Assembly (NCBI GenBank): GCA_033060915.1
Contig: CM065387.1
Location: forward strand, 34,352,501 to 34,416,500
Reading direction: 5' to 3'
Length of the DNA stretch: 64,000 bases
Source: Euryodendron excelsum
Lineage: Eukaryota; Streptophyta; Magnoliopsida; Ericales; Pentaphylacaceae
The first letter of the stretch is position 1. Each line of letters begins with the position of its first letter. A program made the position numbers and the translations under genes. The notes under the pieces were generated by a model that did not search any database, was not told the origin of the DNA, and was given only the letters and a program-made list of their open reading frames with translations. Below, in pieces: positions 33,333-46,160 of the stretch.

Positions 33333-34867
33333 ATCTTCTCGTTTGACAATTTATGACAAAAAAAGAAAAAATAACTCAAACAACCCAATAGAAATTTATG
33401 CTCAAAGAAGTCACTTCTATGTCTCTCTCTGCAAGCACAATAAAAACACTAAATCTATCTTCAAAAGTATGTAATGTAGAAAGAAATCAACAACAGCCTT
33501 CACGGACAGATAAAAAATAAAAAACTTTTCCTCCCCAACTTCCATAGACGTACATTCTTCACAGATCGATACAAAACAAAAACTTCTTCTCCCCATCTCT
33601 CCTAAACATGTTTCCCTATAATGCTATTATCTCTCCTTAGTACATGCAAGCACATATTTCTCTCTCCTTTTTTGACAAATTGACAAAGGATTAACAAGTA
33701 AACTAAATAACTAAAGATAGATAAGCGAAAAAGAGAATAAATTACAATCGTAAACAATGAGAGAAATCAAAACAAGCAAAAGGAATCCTAAAATGTAAAC
33801 AAAGCACACTTCTGAAAACTAAAACAAATTAAAATGTGATTGTACACAGTATCAAAGCCTCAATAATGTCCGTGCCAAATTCACATGAATCAAATAATGC
33901 ATCAACTAATAAATTTGAACTTAATCAAACGAAAGTGAAATGATAGGCTCTTTGTCACAAGATGATGCACTCCATGAAGACAACTGTCTCTCTGTATATG
34001 CTGTGCTTTATTGCATCAATTTATGTTTCAAAAACTAGTTGTAATTAATGTTGATAAGACTAAAAAAAGTATTGTGAAGCTCACACTACTGTAAGTTAAG
34101 CTAATTAAGTCCTACATACTTTTGTTGCTATAATAATGGATGCTCCCTCTCAATTTGATGTTTCCACATGAGTTGTTTCTCTCGTTTTTTTTTTTCACAT
34201 ATTTTTTTTGAATGCAATCATGTGAAAACTTTCACAATGTTAAATATGGAAGTCCTCTCTATTGACTTTACTAAAGAACATTTAGATACACATCACTGAT
34301 AGCTTATACTCATACTTATTGGTAGCCCTTTTTCATTATGCAGAATTGTTTTATTTTTTCTTTTCGTTTTCTTTTCATTAGAGGTGAGGAAATCAATGAA
34401 AGCTAATCTCATGAAAGCAGTATGTAGAGCTCAACATTGACATTAGGATATATAACAATATGTCAATCTCGTATGCAATTATGTAAAAGAACATAACAAT
34501 AATACAAATTAACCAGCATCACAAACATAACTCAAACAAGTTTACAGCATCAAGTGAGTCAGGACCCATATTTTCTTTGGCCAATTGATATTTGGCGAAT
34601 TAATCCTAGCCTTTGGATGAGGATTAAGGACTTATTGTGGTGGAGACTATGTACAAACTTGTGGATAGAATTTTGTGCTGTGCAACACTTGGAGTTAATG
34701 GTTGTCCATGTATATAAGTGTTCCATGTGTCTTGAGCCTTTTTGTCACTGGGAAGCTCATTGCAGAATATGTGAACTTGTTTGTTGGGGATTAGATTTTA
34801 AGGCCAATATTTAGGAGTCTGTTACGTTCTTTGTTTCCTATATCGTATCTATTACAGTTAAATTTTA
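33333..34867. other. Interior of outer copia element, no domains seen
   Basis: AT-rich with short open frames. The frame at 34554-34814 (WPIDIWRINPSLWMRIKDLLW) has no family I recognise. If pol was once here, it is too decayed or deleted to see. Confidence 0.4.
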
Positions 34868-35331
34868 GGTACAATTACACTTTACCCAATTGTGGTTTGA
34901 ACCAAAATTATATAACTTTATTGTGATTTAAAAGTGAACACATGACTCCTTGTGGTATAAACTTATCTGCAAAATGGATGAAAACCGTTAAATTTAATGA
35001 AAATTCTATCATACAAGTATTTATGCTATTTTATATCTCTAAATTAGAACAGCAAAAAGACAATTTAGTGAAATAATAAATAAATAAAAAAAACTTGATA
35101 GAAAACCCTTTATTTTAGCATAAAAGGGCCAAATCATTTTTTTGATGTTCTTATTTGGAGAGATACAATGACAAAAATACTCCTGTAACATAATTTCCAT
35201 TAAATCTAACGGTTTTCATCCATTTTGCAGATAAGTTCAAACTACAGGGGGGGTCATGTGTTCACTCTTAAACCATGTGGGGGTCATATGATTTTGACTC
35301 AAACCACAAGGGAATAAAGTGTACTTACTCC
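34868..35331. mobile_element. Long-TIR MITE (Mutator-like), ~9-bp TSD
   Basis: 464 bp with inverted arms of about 135 bp. The left arm starts GGTACAATTACACTTTACCC; the right arm read inversely starts GGAGTAAGTACACTTTATTCCC. Both contain TTGTGGTTTGA, GTGAACACATGAC and a long near-identical block with CTTATCTGCAAAATGGATGA. The flanks TAAATTTTA (34859-34867) and TAAATTTTG (35332-35340) match at 8 of 9 bases. A Mutator-type origin is inferred from TSD length and arm length. No protein is encoded. Confidence 0.85.
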
Positions 35332-35340
35332 TAAATTTTG

Positions 35341-37503
35341 TATGAAATAGGGAGAGTTCCTATAGCAACTGCAATTGAGTTAGAGGGAGAGGGGATTAGG
35401 GTTTTAGGGAAAAGAAGAAATCTTAGAATTATTTCGTGGTGCAAGGATTTAGAAGGAGGTCTAGTCTTGTGGATAAAGTTTCGTAAGTGTTCTTGAAGGT
35501 AAACATCTAAACCTTAGTATAATCGCTCACTGATGTTGTATTGCACTAACACCCATTGTTTGAATTTCATGTTGGTTAGGGATTCATGGTATAGGGTTTC
35601 AGGCTGTTATTTTGGAATTGAGTTGTAATTATATGAAATCTAGTTTTCATGTTAAGTGATTTTGATGGGTTAGTTATACGCCTTAATATATATTATGATA
35701 TGAGCTTGATCTAAAGATGAAGAACAAGTTTGGGTTTGGTGGCTGCCAAATGGTAGCCATGGCTGCTGTTCATGAGCAGCACTGGTTGGGAGGTCTGTTG
35801 TTTACTTGGAGCAGTGCTATAAGGAGTCTTGGTGGGCAGTGGTGGAAGAGAGAAAGGGGTAGAGTAGAAAAATAAAAATAAAAATAAAAAATAAAACGAA
35901 ATAGAAGTTGCACATCTGGTGATGGGGGAGAAGATGAGTAGGCATTGGATCCGATGTGGTCAAGCCTATTGCGCTATGGTGCATCCTAGTGATATCGGCC
36001 AATCAGGTAGATTTTTATCAATGAAAACCAACCTATCCTACAATTTTTGATGTCCAAGTTTCAATTTTGAAGTTATTTTAAACTGAGTTTGATCCTAGGA
36101 TAGACTTTTAATAGTATGCTTTATTGTCTTGTAATTAGAGAGGCAACCACTATTTTGGCTTTGTATTTTTTACTGAATTCTTTGGATATCAGGCGTGTGG
36201 TTTTTGTCTGGCTAGTATAAACTGCAAAACTCCCATGCATGATTGATTTTAAAAGCATGATTTGTAGAACATGTTTTATATACCATGGGGTATCTTTTTG
36301 CTTCAGAGATTTATTTTATTTTGATGTATAAGCAAATTGTATCTTTTATTGCTATTTAGTATTGGATATCCTTATTGTTATATTTTTATTTGGAAAATTC
36401 CATGGTATGGGTTACAGTATATATTTAAAGGTGGAAACTCTTTTGTTTATGGATAGTGGGATTAGGTGAAGTCCGGGGAATAAGACTTTTAAGTGAGGTG
36501 ACTCTAATAGTTAGTGAACAAGTCTGTTAAAAACGTGGCAACCCTACTTCTCAATGGTTGTAGGAATAAGCACATTTAAACAGTGGTGACCTCAACCGGA
36601 TTGGCTTAGGAAATAGACCTAGGAGCCAGCTTAGGTGACTCTAAATACGATGTTGGATCCAATGGGTATATTTTACCCATGAGACATTATTTGGCACATA
36701 TTACATTATTCTTAAACTGGTTTCCTTTTAAATTATTCATTGATTTATTAGTTATAACCATTGTGATCATCTGAATTATATATGTGATGAAAAGTTGTTC
36801 ATTGCGATAGTGTTTTACATCAAGATATGCTGACTTATGAGAACACTTGTATGATTGATTTGATTGCCATTGGGAGTATTTTCATGAAATTTTATTTGAT
36901 CGTAAACTGCCATTTTTTATATTATTATTATTATTTTCTGAGGCATTTCATTCACGAGTTGGCTATAAGCTCACACTCCTTATAACATTTCAGGTGAGCG
37001 TGGATGTCAGTAGAGTTGGACTTTGATGTCGAGGCTCTCTTGTCATTAACCTCCTTAAGACTTATGTTTATTTCTATTTCCACTATCTTTACAATTGGAT
37101 TATAGAGTATGAGGATTTATGTAGTTTGATTTACTATTTACTTACTGGATGATTTTCTTACAGATTACGTAATCTCTAACTTGATATTTGTTTTGATAGA
37201 GTTGTTTAATCTTGAAATTACGGATTTATTAGTGAGTTGATCAGGCTATTTTGTTAGCTATTGACTTTAGAATTTATTATTTTCATTGATATACTAGATT
37301 TTTTATCAGGTGATTAGGCTTTCGTGTTTCATTAGTCTAGGCTCATGGCCGGTCTCATCCCTAAGTGGGGTGTGACAAAGTGTGTGTAGAAAGAGACAAA
37401 GTTCATAATCATGAAAACCATGTTTGGAACAAAGAGTAAATAACTAATCCTTTAGAATGCCATGAACTTATCAAACTTGCACAAACACAAAAAAATCATT
37501 TAT
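35341..37503. other. Unassigned interior sequence
   Basis: No supported gene. (TAAAAA)n-like repeats occur at 35870-35895 and an ATT repeat at 36922-36934. GTGGGGTGTGACA at 37364-37376 resembles the end of some plant gypsy LTRs, hinting that 35.4-37.4 kb may include a decayed solo LTR, but I could not place its start or a TSD. Confidence 0.35.
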
Positions 37504-38300
37504 ATTTTACAAATCCGGAACAAACTCATCGCAATTTTCGGGTCAGTCCCAGTTGCTAGTTTAAAGATGGAGCAGTGGAATATCAGGGGCCATTTGGATT
37601 CCAAGCCTGTGTATGATCTGTTTCGGCCAAAGTGTTCAACCCTCATATGGCCTAAGCTGGTTTGGCATAGCAACCTTGTGCCGAAACACTCGTTTATTGT
37701 CTGGTTGGGTATGAAAGATTGTTTATTAACCAGAGATAAAATTCAGGTTCCAATTGATGACCGGTTTTGCCCTCTTTGTAGGGCAGCAGAGGAAGATTTA
37801 GGCCATCTTTTCTTCCAATGCTCATTCGTGAAACAAGTATGGACTGCCATCAAACTGTGGCTAGGCTTTTTCAGAGTGTTAAGTACCCTTAAGGCAGCAA
37901 TCAAATGGACGCTTAAGGAACATAAAGGAATAGGTTTACCAGCGGCAGCCAAGAGGATTGGCCTTGCATGCACTGTCTATATTCTTTGGGACACGCAGAA
38001 TGCAAGAATTTTTGAAGGCAAAATTCAATCTCTATCAGCTGTTATCCGAAGAATTCAGGTTCAAGTTTATAGAGCTTTATACTCTTCATTTCTAGATGCT
38101 ATTCTTTGTTAGGGACATAGCTTTGCGCTTTCGGCTAGCTTTAATAGTTGGCATTATTGTTGCTAGTTTCGTTTGTGTATTTCTTTTGTATTGCCTAGTT
38201 GCATTGCTCTAGGCTTCTTGTCTTGCTCTAGGGTATGTCCAGAGTTTTGTAAATACTTTTGATCTATAAACTTTATTTACCGATCCAAAAAAAAAAAAAA
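37504..38300 (+). mobile_element. 5'-truncated LINE with zf-RVT domain and poly(A)
   Basis: A plus-strand insertion ending in A14 (38287-38300). TCATTTATTTT after the tail (38301 on) matches TCATTTATATTTT at 37496-37508, a target duplication of at least 8 bp. The open frame to 38112 encodes the C-terminal zinc-binding domain of LINE ORF2: SKPVYDLFRP, LVWHSNLVPKHSFIVWLG, DRFCPLCRAAEEDLGHLFFQC and VKQVWTAIKLWLG. All upstream ORF2 is missing. It inserted into the interior of the outer copia element. Confidence 0.85.
37560..38112 (+). pseudogene. LINE ORF2 C-terminal fragment (zf-RVT)
   Basis: About 184 codons remain open to TAG at 38110-38112. The CPLC...HLFFQC arrangement supplies the Cys/His residues of the zinc-binding reverse transcriptase domain, which assists RNA binding during target-primed reverse transcription. 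The frame before 37560 belongs to flanking sequence. It lacks endonuclease and RT, so it is a dead copy, although this part is surprisingly free of stops, suggesting a younger insertion than the LINE at 1073-3769. Confidence 0.85.
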
Positions 38301-38920
38301 TCATTTATTTTTCTAAGTTTTTTAATTTTTTTTTTTGTACTTTTGTAAATCAATCAGCATAGAAAAAAGGAGCACATATCTTAGGTTATGCCACAAACAT
38401 GCTTGGTGTTCATCCCTAGTAAATTGGGACATGGAGTGTTTTATTACATCAATAACATGAATTTGTAATTAATGAAAAGGCTTTAAATGCAGTATATAAC
38501 ACATGACAAAATCGGATATGCATGAGTACCGAAGAAGCTCGTATTACCTGACTACTGAACTTGTTTTTTTCCCATCTAGAGGTTTGGTATGCACATCAAC
38601 ACATGATTGCAAATCAGTTTTTTATTCCAATAGCCCCGTACTTATGTTTTGCAACAATCTCATGCATTTTAGGTGTGTCCTGGGCTTTACCTTAGTATTA
38701 TAGTTCTTTTTCTTAACATGTATGTTTTGAATCTACGTTGGCCTGGATTGAAGCTGGAAAAGGTTAATTATTATTCAATGCAAGGACACAAATTTGTTTA
38801 AACAAATTCCTAAACAAGTTCTTAGATTGATTTTGAACATTAGAATTCAAAAACTTGTTTCAATTTCTTACAACTAAGCCTAATGTGACAAAAAAAAAAC
38901 ACCTGATCGGGGTGTGGTGT
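38301..38920. other. Outer copia interior, gag-pol linker trace
   Basis: On the minus strand near 38550-38630, KTDLQSCVDVHTKPLDGKK is similar to KSNLHPCVDVYTKPLDHHRK at about 43300-43360 in the other copia element, placing this segment between gag and pol. Part (38455-38515) is also similar, inverted, to 5345-5410. Confidence 0.45.
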
Positions 38921-39240
38921 AACTAAGAGAGCCACTCCATAATCCCATTCTAAATAAGGATTCTTATGGTTCCGGAGGATCCAGCTACAGGAGAACCAAG
39001 AGCTGAGAGCTTTCTCCCCTTTTTCACCCTACTCTTCAGTCTTAAGAACGCTAGTTTTAAGGAGTGAAGTGAACCGAGGAGAGTGAGGTCAACATATGGA
39101 TGACTCTTTTCTTACATCGACCCTGGAACGGGACAACTTTAAAGATAGAACTTGACCAACTCTTTCTTTTGCTCAAGCAAGGCACTTCCCCTCATTCCGC
39201 GAAGCACAAGAATTCACAATTGAAATTCTAAGTCATGGAA
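38921..39240. other. Possible organelle (mitochondrial) DNA insertion
   Basis: Composition changes abruptly to more balanced bases, and phrases such as GGTTCCGGAGGATCCAGCTA, GAACCAAGAGCTGAGAGC and CTCATTCCGCGAAGCACAAG resemble plant mitochondrial intergenic DNA as I recall it. There is no gene here. Without a database comparison this is a weak assignment. Confidence 0.3.
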
Positions 39241-39510
39241 TGGACCAATGAAGATTTTCTAGGTCGTATACGGTGACAAGTAAAACTTAGCATATCTGAT
39301 CTTACAATAGGCACAACATGCGTTGTGGTGTTCTTAGCGGACACAACCTAGGGCTTCAAATTTAGACACTAAAGCCTAATAAGACCTTTTATTTAACAGT
39401 GGCGACATGTTAGTGTAAACCAGACATGCTTAACCTCCGTGGATGTGGAAGACTTAACTTGTGTCTTAACAAAATTAGTCTTTCTTCGCAGTTAGGAAGA
39501 TGTAGAAGCT

Positions 39511-40060
39511 TTATGCGTATCTAATTACTCTATTATCAAAATCGTTTGTATTATCAAAACCTTCATTTATTTTTTTTAAAGTAGCATTAGAAGTAGACAA
39601 CTCATACTCAAGTTTGCATACCTTCCATTCAAGGCCTTTATTGGTCTCCATAGATAAATGTAGTTGTTTTCCTCCAACATTCAATTTTTCAAACAATGTG
39701 ACTTTTTGGGTTTCCAATTTGCTAATCAAAATTTGAGACTCACACATTTGAGTTTTTAAAGTCTTTTATCTTTTTCGATGTGTTTCAATTTGATGGCCAA
39801 CTTTTTTTTATTAACAACTACATGGAAACTCATAATCTTTTTTACATAGTTGGTCATAAGCCTTTTGAAGTTCAAAAGCTTCATCTTCATCGCTGTTAGA
39901 CGTTAGAACCATCAGACTTATAATCAAAATCAGTATAATACATTGGCCTATCAAATTGTGGATATCTAATTATGCAACTCCCTTCACGGGTAAATCCAAG
40001 TATTCAAACACCTAGGACCTCACAATTGAAATAAAGATTTAATGAAAAATAATTTTGAGT
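39511..40060 (-). pseudogene. Gag C-terminal remnant of the outer copia element
   Basis: The minus-strand frame 39511-39747 (ISKLETQKVTLFEKLNVGG, LEWKVCKLEYELSTSNATL) is a coiled-coil of the type found after the capsid region in large copia gag proteins. Upstream, at about 39840-39930, frames read DEDEAFELQKAYDQLCKK, also typical. The capsid and zinc knuckle seem lost, since the primer-binding site lies only about 150 bp further on. The element is therefore an internal-deletion derivative. Confidence 0.55.
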
Positions 40061-40065
40061 GTCTT

Positions 40066-40077
40066 GCTCTGATACTA
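40066..40077 (-). promoter_or_regulatory. Primer-binding site of the outer copia element
   Basis: On the minus strand TAGTATCAGAGC, one base from the copia consensus TGGTATCAGAGC, lies immediately inside the right LTR. Confidence 0.75.
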
Positions 40078-40079
40078 AT

Positions 40080-40495
40080 TTTTTTTAGACACTCAGATTT
40101 ACAATCATTTAGAGGTATGTTTGACTATTATTATTTGATAGCCTAATGCAAACACAAAATTAAATTGCATGCAAAGTAAATAAGCAATCCCATAATAAAT
40201 ATAAGATTTTAACGTGAAAAGCCCCAATACGGGGAAGAATCACTTGACCTAGTCTCCTAGTCTAATCTCCAAGCACTAGTAATTAATGCATATTTCACAA
40301 AGTATAACTTACAATGGTTTCAATCTGAACACCACAAATCTAGGTTATCTAGTACTTGCTCCCACATCGTGATTCATCGTTTTTCTATGTTTAGACCATG
40401 GCAAACTCAACGCCATGAACACCAATTTCTTGGAGCACAACCAAGATGAAACTCCACATGAAGTAAAAACTATGTATTTTGCTTCTGAGGAAACA
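40080..40495 (-). repeat. 5' LTR of the outer copia element, inner part
   Basis: It aligns to 32290-32665 of the left LTR and stops at TATTTTGCTTC, where the inner copia element begins. It continues at 51087 after that element and its duplicated GCTTC. Confidence 0.82.
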
Positions 40496-41618
40496 TGTGT
40501 TCTAGTAATATGGATTAGCTCATCAACAGCGGACCTACAAGGGGGTGAATAGGTCTCTACTCATTTTTTCTTAGTGATAGCAAGGAAGAATGTAAAGGAC
40601 ACCATAAACAAACATCAAAACACACAACCATCGACACACATGATTTTTAGTGTGGAAACCTTTGCAGAAGAAAACCGCAGGACTTAGTCTAGCTCCAACC
40701 AAGCACTATATGAGAAACAAAGTACAAGAATGTCTTACAACCCTTTTACACCGTTGAATCCACAACTAGGATTGAATCTTGCAGCTTGTACACCATTCGA
40801 ATTCACGAACTCGTTCCAGCACTTGATTCTCCATAGAGTCCACGATGAAGCTCTATGCTCTTCTCTTTAATAAGGTTGATAGAGATATGAAGAAAATCCC
40901 TCAAGGCAATTAAGCATTCTTCGTTAAGTTGAGGGAAGCTAACAAACACCATTTGAATCTCTTATATAGAATGGAAGGAAATATAGTGGAGAGTCTCTTA
41001 GAGCTTGCAAACACTTATTGGCTGAAGGGGAAGACTCAGCAACCTCTCTTTCTCCTTTGTTGTAAATCTCTCTCAAGTGTATAGAAAAGTTGAGCAATTG
41101 ATTGAAATGATGTAAAGGAGGTTTCTTGTAAAGAGGTACAGCAGGATAAATGACTCCCACAAGTTCTAAAGGTGGCTAAAGCCACTTTATGTCCCTTTCG
41201 GTGTGCAGCTTGAGGTTTGAAAAAGTAGATCTAGGCAAAACCGCCATACTGCTCTAGTGTGCGGTGGGGCGCGCCTAGTGGCACCCTTCACTGGAATTCG
41301 GACTTTCTTCTTCTGTTGAGGCCCGCCGGTGCACCCTTGAACTGCGCCTAGTGGTGCGTTTCTCTGGAGGTGGTTTGCTAAGTCCTGTGAATAGTAAGCG
41401 TGCCAGTGTGCGGTCCTTTGGAGGATTTGACTTCCCTTACTTTATAAGGCCTGCCAATGCGTGCTTGAAGGCCTTGAATCTTTCCTTTGACACTTTAAGA
41501 ACACCTTCCTACTTCTAACCTCCTTACAATGATTCCATTTCACTCATGCCTTACTTAATACAATAAAAGGGTAAACTCTTTCAATTACAAGGCACAAAAT
41601 GAGGTAGTTTTCCTAACA
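40496..41618 (-). repeat. 3' LTR of the inner copia element
   Basis: 1123 bp. On the minus strand it starts TGTTAGGAAAACTACCTC and ends ACATGTTTCCTCA. It is 91 bp shorter than the partner LTR, mainly because it has fewer copies of a GC-rich GCGCCTAGTGG(C/T)(G/A)C motif around 41271-41360 and lacks a short segment near the middle. Confidence 0.9.
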
Positions 41619-41632
41619 ATCTCCTCCTTTGG

Positions 41633-43392
41633 CCATTTTGTGACAAAACCCAAGAAATACATAGAATTCTCTCATAACCCCAAACAAACATTGACAAGGA
41701 CCAAGCTCCAAGCTTTGAAGCATGATCAACTCACTTGCACTCATAACTTAGCACAAGATCAAGTATGAAAGAAGATGTGAAGCAGAAAGCACATAAAAAT
41801 AAACAATATTACTCCCCCTTAACACATGAATCATACATAAGCAAGCAACCAATATTGCACATAGAAATACACCAATTCATAACCAAAATATCTAGTGTAT
41901 TCATCATGACCAAAACATGGCCATTACATGGAAAAGCACAAAACAAGGCTATCCTCAAAACCAAAAACTAACACAAAGATTAACTCAGACAACAAAATCA
42001 TCCACAAGACTAACCACTAAACACAAACATGTATCTACCACAACAAAACCAAAAACTAACATAAAGATTAACTAAGACAACAAAACCATCCACAAGATTA
42101 ACCACTAAACACAAACATGTATCTACCACCACAAAACCAAAACACATCTATCCCTTTTTGACATAAAATGCAACAAAATTACAGACGAGGGGCATGGAAT
42201 AAAAAGAAGATTTAAGTAAAGGTATACATAAATATAAAAATGACTTGACGATCACAAATTTTGAGAAACCTATAGAAGAGTTTCATACATCAAGGGTTCA
42301 AACATACATATAAAAGGTACTCAAGTTCATAAAGATATGACTAACATGAATATCATGACAAGAATCAATAAGATGTCGACGTTCATAATCAACCGGCAAG
42401 GTGAGTGTGTGAGCATCAAGAATAACAAGATCAAGCCTTAAGCACAAATAGAAACATTTTTGGATACTTGACTTAGGAACACTCAAGAGACATCATGTGG
42501 CATTGAAAATCAAACCAATTTAAAACCAATCGAAGCTTAGTATTCTAAAATGCAAAGGTTCTGCCTCAAATGCACAACGCCACTCAATAATGTTCTCTCA
42601 TGAGACCAAAGGTGGCTTTCACTCTAGTGAGCATGGTAGCCTTTTCTATGATGCTCCAAATCAAGATGCACATTGTGACGAATGTCTATAATATCTTTCA
42701 CTCCATACTCATAAGTAGCCTTTTCCTTTTCTTTTGAACTTGCAGTTTTATTTTATTTTATTTTTTTTAAGAAACAACTCATACTAGATGTTCTTTTTCA
42801 TGTGAAAATACAAGAGGGAGGCAATGCCTTTAGGAATATAAACTCTAGAAAGGATATGTAATCATAGGTCTTTTCAAGCAAGATAGTCATGGAATTCAAA
42901 TGAGACAAATACACAACAAAAACAATTTTGGACTCAACTCGCTTCTTCTCGATGAAAGTGCACAAAAATGTCAATTCAATTATAAAAATCATTACTTGGA
43001 CATATAAGACACTCAATTCATACTTGGCATGAATAAAGAACTTTTCTCCAAAAACATGTAATTTGATTCTATCATAAGAAGTTAAATATAGATAAATAAA
43101 AAATATGACCACAAGTCAAGAACAACAAAAAACCCTTTTTTGTGTTTTTAATAAAAACAAATGGAAATATAATGGAAGATAAACAAAATTACAAAAGGGA
43201 TCATAACACTAGGACCGAAAGAATAAACATGAAGCACTCATATCATAGGTTACAAAAAAACTTAAGCATTATTCGATTGGACTAGCCTCAGCATATTTCC
43301 TATGGTGATCTAGAGGCTTAGTATACACATCAACACAAGGATGCAAGTTTGACTTTCTAACCCAAATGACCCTTTTTGTTGGTTTAATATTT
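41633..43392 (-). other. Decayed 3' interior of the inner copia element
   Basis: No RT, RNase H or integrase motif is visible. Next to the transposon (43290-43390) the minus strand reads KPTKRVIWVRKSNLHPC, the gag-pol linker preceding the protease in SIRE-like copia elements. This shows that most of pol has been deleted rather than displaced. An 88-bp tandem duplication lies at 41961-42136. Confidence 0.5.
41961..42136. repeat. Tandem duplication, 88-bp unit
   Basis: CCAAAAACTAAC(A)(C/T)AAAGATTAACT starts at 41961 and again at 42049, each running through CATGTATCTACCAC. Units differ at a handful of bases. Confidence 0.85.
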
Positions 43393-44142
43393 GGAAAAAT
43401 TACACTAATGGTCCTCATAGTTTCACTTTGGTTTCATTTTAGTACTTGTATTTCCAATTGGTCATTTTCCCTTACTGTTTAAAGAACATACAAAATTGAT
43501 CCAATTAAAGACACGTCTTCAAAATGAACGAAAATCATCACGTGCAACTCGTCTGCTTTTTTGTGTGGGCAGAATAGTAAAACAACACCTTCCCGCCACC
43601 TGCAATTAGGGCTATCAACCACATCTTTGTCATGGCCATCCATAAGGGAGAAATTAGGGCTTTGAAAGAGGGCTTTTTTGCATTGATGAGCATTGACGAC
43701 CATATTGAAGTAAGGGAAAGTTACTAAAGCACAAGGAAGAGGATGGCGCTAATGAGAGTTGGCAATGAGGCACCTGATTATGGTATTTGAAAAATTTTTT
43801 TTGTGTCAATGTGTCTGTGATTGTGTCTGCATAAATGTTGGGTATTGAATCATAAATCTTTGTTATTTGATGCAAAATTTTGGATGAATGTGCCTTGTTT
43901 ACCTCGATGATGTCAGTGTGTTGTTTTGTCAATTCTTTTGCTATGCACTGTGTGTGTGTATATATTGTATATAGTGAGATGGTCCCCATGCATATAAACA
44001 CTTTTCTATTGTCCTAAGGTCCACATGTTCCCTATACTTCCATATGACTGGCCCACACCACATGGTTGGATTTTTTTTTCCCAGTGTAGTAATTGTGTAT
44101 GGATGTCTGTCTATGCATTTTTGTAGATCTAGATTCTAGCCT

Positions 44143-46070
44143 ATGCACAATAAAATTCCATCTGGGGAATTTCTTGTGAATACATATAGGGCATACTTAG
44201 CCAGAAAGGTATCATATTGGGACTATTGTAATCTAGAAAAATTAAACATGATTGAGATTGGTAAAATGGTAAATCGATTAAACTATGTTGGTTTTATAAC
44301 CTTCTATTATAGAGTGCCTGTAAGGACTTGAACAATGGGTTAAGGCAGCTGGTCAATAATAGGGATGTCTTGGAAATGGTCAAATGGGTGAACGTCAATA
44401 GACTCATTGAAATATTTTTAGAACATAATCAGATCTAAATGTTCAATATGAAGAATCTCAGGGGGCTAGCTTGTTTCCTCAGCCAAATGTGATTGAGGAG
44501 ATTGGTGAAGCAGGGAATGAATCAGAATTTTAGGGTGATTTGCAGGGCGATGAGTTTGAAGAGCATGAATTAGAGGAAGATGTAATAAGTATTATACAGA
44601 TAGTGATTCTACTGATCTGGATGAGTCATACGATAGTGAGTATGAGGATATTGAAGATGATATATTGTTTGATACAAATATTGAGTGGGGTGGACTAGGA
44701 AGGGATAAGGGTAAAGAGAATAAAGGAGGGCATGAAGGATAAGGGTAAAGAGACTGAAGGAGGGCATGAACGGGTAGGTGTTAGCCATAACCAAAGACAA
44801 TCCTCTGACATATAGATGAATTTGAAGCTAATGAAGCTGCATTAGAGGAGCTCATAATGGGTCATCTAATGAGGATGGCGGGTCCAGCAAGGAAAGGTAT
44901 GCTGAATTTAATTCTCAGTTAGACATGTTTGACCCCAAGTTTAAACTGGGGATGATATTCAGTTCAACTAAAATATTCAAAGAAGATGTGAAAGAACATG
45001 CCATTAAAAGAGGCATGCAGGTAGCCCTCACCCTAGTTGTGTCATTTTCAACAGTATGCCAAGTTATGGGACTATTGTGAGGAGCTTAGGAGAACAAATT
45101 CAAGCTCAACCATCATAATAAAAGTGTGTCAAGATGAAGAGAGTGGATCTCAGTCTAGGTTTGAGAGGGTTTATATCTGTTTTAGGGCTTGCAAACAAGG
45201 GTTTAAAGTAGGATGTACGCTCTTGATTGGGTTAGATGGATACCACTTGAGAGGGCCATTCAAGGGTCAATTGCTTTCTGCTATTGGTATTGATAGAAAC
45301 AACAATATGTTTCCAGTGGCTTATATAGTGGTTAAGGGGGAAACCAAAAGCTCTTAAAAGTGGTTCCTTGAAATATTACAACAAGATCTTGGGATGGTGA
45401 ACTAGCCAGGCTTTACCTTCATCTCTGACAAGCAAAACATATAGTTGTTTCCATTATATTACTCTTGATTTCATCTACATGTCAATCTATATTTATGTAT
45501 AACTAATTTATGGCATTATGCTGGTGGTAGGGATTGTCCACAAGTCTTTTATAAAATGGTACCAATAGCTAAGCACAGATTTTGTGTGAGACATTTTTAT
45601 AACAATTTCAAAAAGGATTTCAAAGGCTTGCATTTGAAAAAGTTATCCACTACATCGTATGTGAAATACCATACGAGATCTACAAGATCAAACTTATTCA
45701 TGTAGGAAGTGGGATTTAAGTGAAATACCATGCATTCATGCTATATCTACAATTTATGACAAACATGAGCAACCTGAAGACTATATTGCCTACTAGTATA
45801 GGAAGGAAACATATTTAGCAAGCTATGAGCCAATTGTATACCCTATCAATTGTAGGCAATTGTGGCCTAAGACTAGTTTGCCGGCACTATTGCCTCCAAA
45901 TGTTCGAAGACAACCTGGTAGATCTAAGAAAGCTAGAAGGAAGGAGCTAGATGAACCACCAAATCCATACAAATTGAAGAGAAAACACACTACAACCACT
46001 TGCAGCACCTGTGGGCAACTTAGCTATAATAGAAGAAGCTGCAAAGGGTAGCCTCAGATTGAGCAAAGTG
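44143..46070 (+). pseudogene. MuDR-type transposase remnant
   Basis: Plus-strand pieces in order. 44143-44331 has SYWDYCNLEKLNMIEIGKMV and FYYRVP, the N-terminal domain common in plant MULE transposases. 44520-44680 holds an acidic region. 45037-45357 is the catalytic core start: YAKLWDYCEELRRTNSSSTI, ACKQGFKVGCTLLIGLDGYH with the first catalytic aspartate in GLDG, FKGQLLSAIGIDRNNNMF and AYIVVKGETKS. A stop then precedes KWFLEILQQDLG, and FTFISDKQ keeps the second aspartate. FCVRHFYNNFKKDFKG lies near 45580. CSTCGQLSYNRRSCKG (46000-46047) is a zinc knuckle whose histidine is tyrosine. Multiple stops and shifts make it inactive. Confidence 0.88.
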
Positions 46071-46160
46071 CTAGGACTAAATTGCTCGTAAAGTTTTTAT
46101 TATCTATTCTTGCATTTCAAATTGGCTCTTATTGTGCAATTACTAATTCTTAATTTGTAG

